NCBI GenBank assembly: GCA_964386435.1
Contig: CAYLSV010000162.1
Location: forward strand, 1 to 5,031
From: CAYLSV01 sp964386435
GTDB taxonomy: Bacteria > Planctomycetota > Phycisphaerae > Tepidisphaerales > Tepidisphaeraceae
Reading direction: 5' to 3'
DNA: 5,031 nucleotides
Shown here piece after piece: positions 4,939-5,031 of the stretch. The notes under the pieces were generated by a model. That model did not search any database. It saw nothing but the letters and a program-made list of their open reading frames with translations, and was not told the DNA's origin. A program made the translations under genes and the position numbers. The first letter of the stretch is position 1. Every line of letters starts with the position of its first letter.

Positions 4939-5031
4939 ATGAAGCACCTTGCCGCCGCCGTTGTTGCCGGGTTGTTGTTTGCCGCCGTGGCTTGTGGGCA
5001 GACGGTGGAGGGGCCAATCGAGCCGGTGGCC
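4939..5031 (+). CDS. N-terminus of an exported protein or lipoprotein, truncated by the window edge
   Basis: The first 31 codons of a gene that continues beyond the window. The N-terminus M-K-H is followed by an alanine, valine and leucine-rich core to about residue 18 and then A-V-A-C-G-Q, a typical export signal. Cleavage could be by signal peptidase I after A-V-A, or by lipoprotein signal peptidase before Cys19; the residue three before the Cys is Ala rather than the usual Leu, so the lipobox is weak. The mature part begins polar (Q-T-V-E-G-P-I-E-P). No strong Shine-Dalgarno is seen before the ATG. Function cannot be named from so little sequence. Confidence 0.6.
   Translation, partial: MKHLAAAVVAGLLFAAVACGQTVEGPIEPVA

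Noticed and set aside
4352..5017. 221-codon minus-strand frame opposite the SnoaL-like gene
   Set aside because: It is antisense to a clear SnoaL-like gene, reads through hairpin pair D and a signal-peptide coding region, and has no family features.

Overview
The window is GC-rich DNA with strongly G/C-biased third codon positions and one 10-N scaffold gap (2542-2551), so it is probably a draft or metagenome-assembled contig. A type I sulfatase, a DUF1569 (DinB-like) protein, a membrane protein with an N-terminal CxxC...CxxC zinc ribbon and a GT4 glycosyltransferase together suggest Planctomycetota, perhaps Phycisphaerae. That assignment is inference from gene content and style, since there is no rRNA or other marker gene here.

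Layout. (i) 2-907, plus strand: 3' part of a GT4 glycosyltransferase whose start lies outside the window. (ii) 867-2468, minus strand, read right to left: a zinc-ribbon polytopic membrane protein that appears frame-disrupted near its C-terminus (2468 to about 1700, then a second frame ending at 1519), a DUF1569 protein (1510-1007), and a 40-residue single-span membrane peptide (989-867). They are closely spaced like an operon, and the last one overlaps the tail of the glycosyltransferase gene. (iii) 2469-2888: about 420 bp without a credible gene, holding three different pairs of small GC-rich hairpins, one of which flanks the assembly gap. (iv) 4343-2889, minus strand: a complete cytoplasmic-type sulfatase. 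(v) 4412-4810, plus strand, divergent from the sulfatase: a small SnoaL/NTF2-like protein. (vi) 4811-4938: intergenic DNA with a fourth inverted hairpin pair. (vii) 4939-5031, plus strand: the first 31 codons of an exported protein that runs off the window.

The genes do not form one obvious pathway. The most distinctive content is non-coding: four inverted pairs of short stem-loops resembling REP/BIME elements in two intergenic regions. Two of the pairs (2505-2606 and 4831-4916) share the same CCCCGCCG...CGGCGG core and the same head-to-head geometry, and one pair (2768-2850) shows a compensatory base change that preserves its stem. The second notable point is the frame switch inside the membrane-protein gene, supported by a sharp change in third-position composition between frames.
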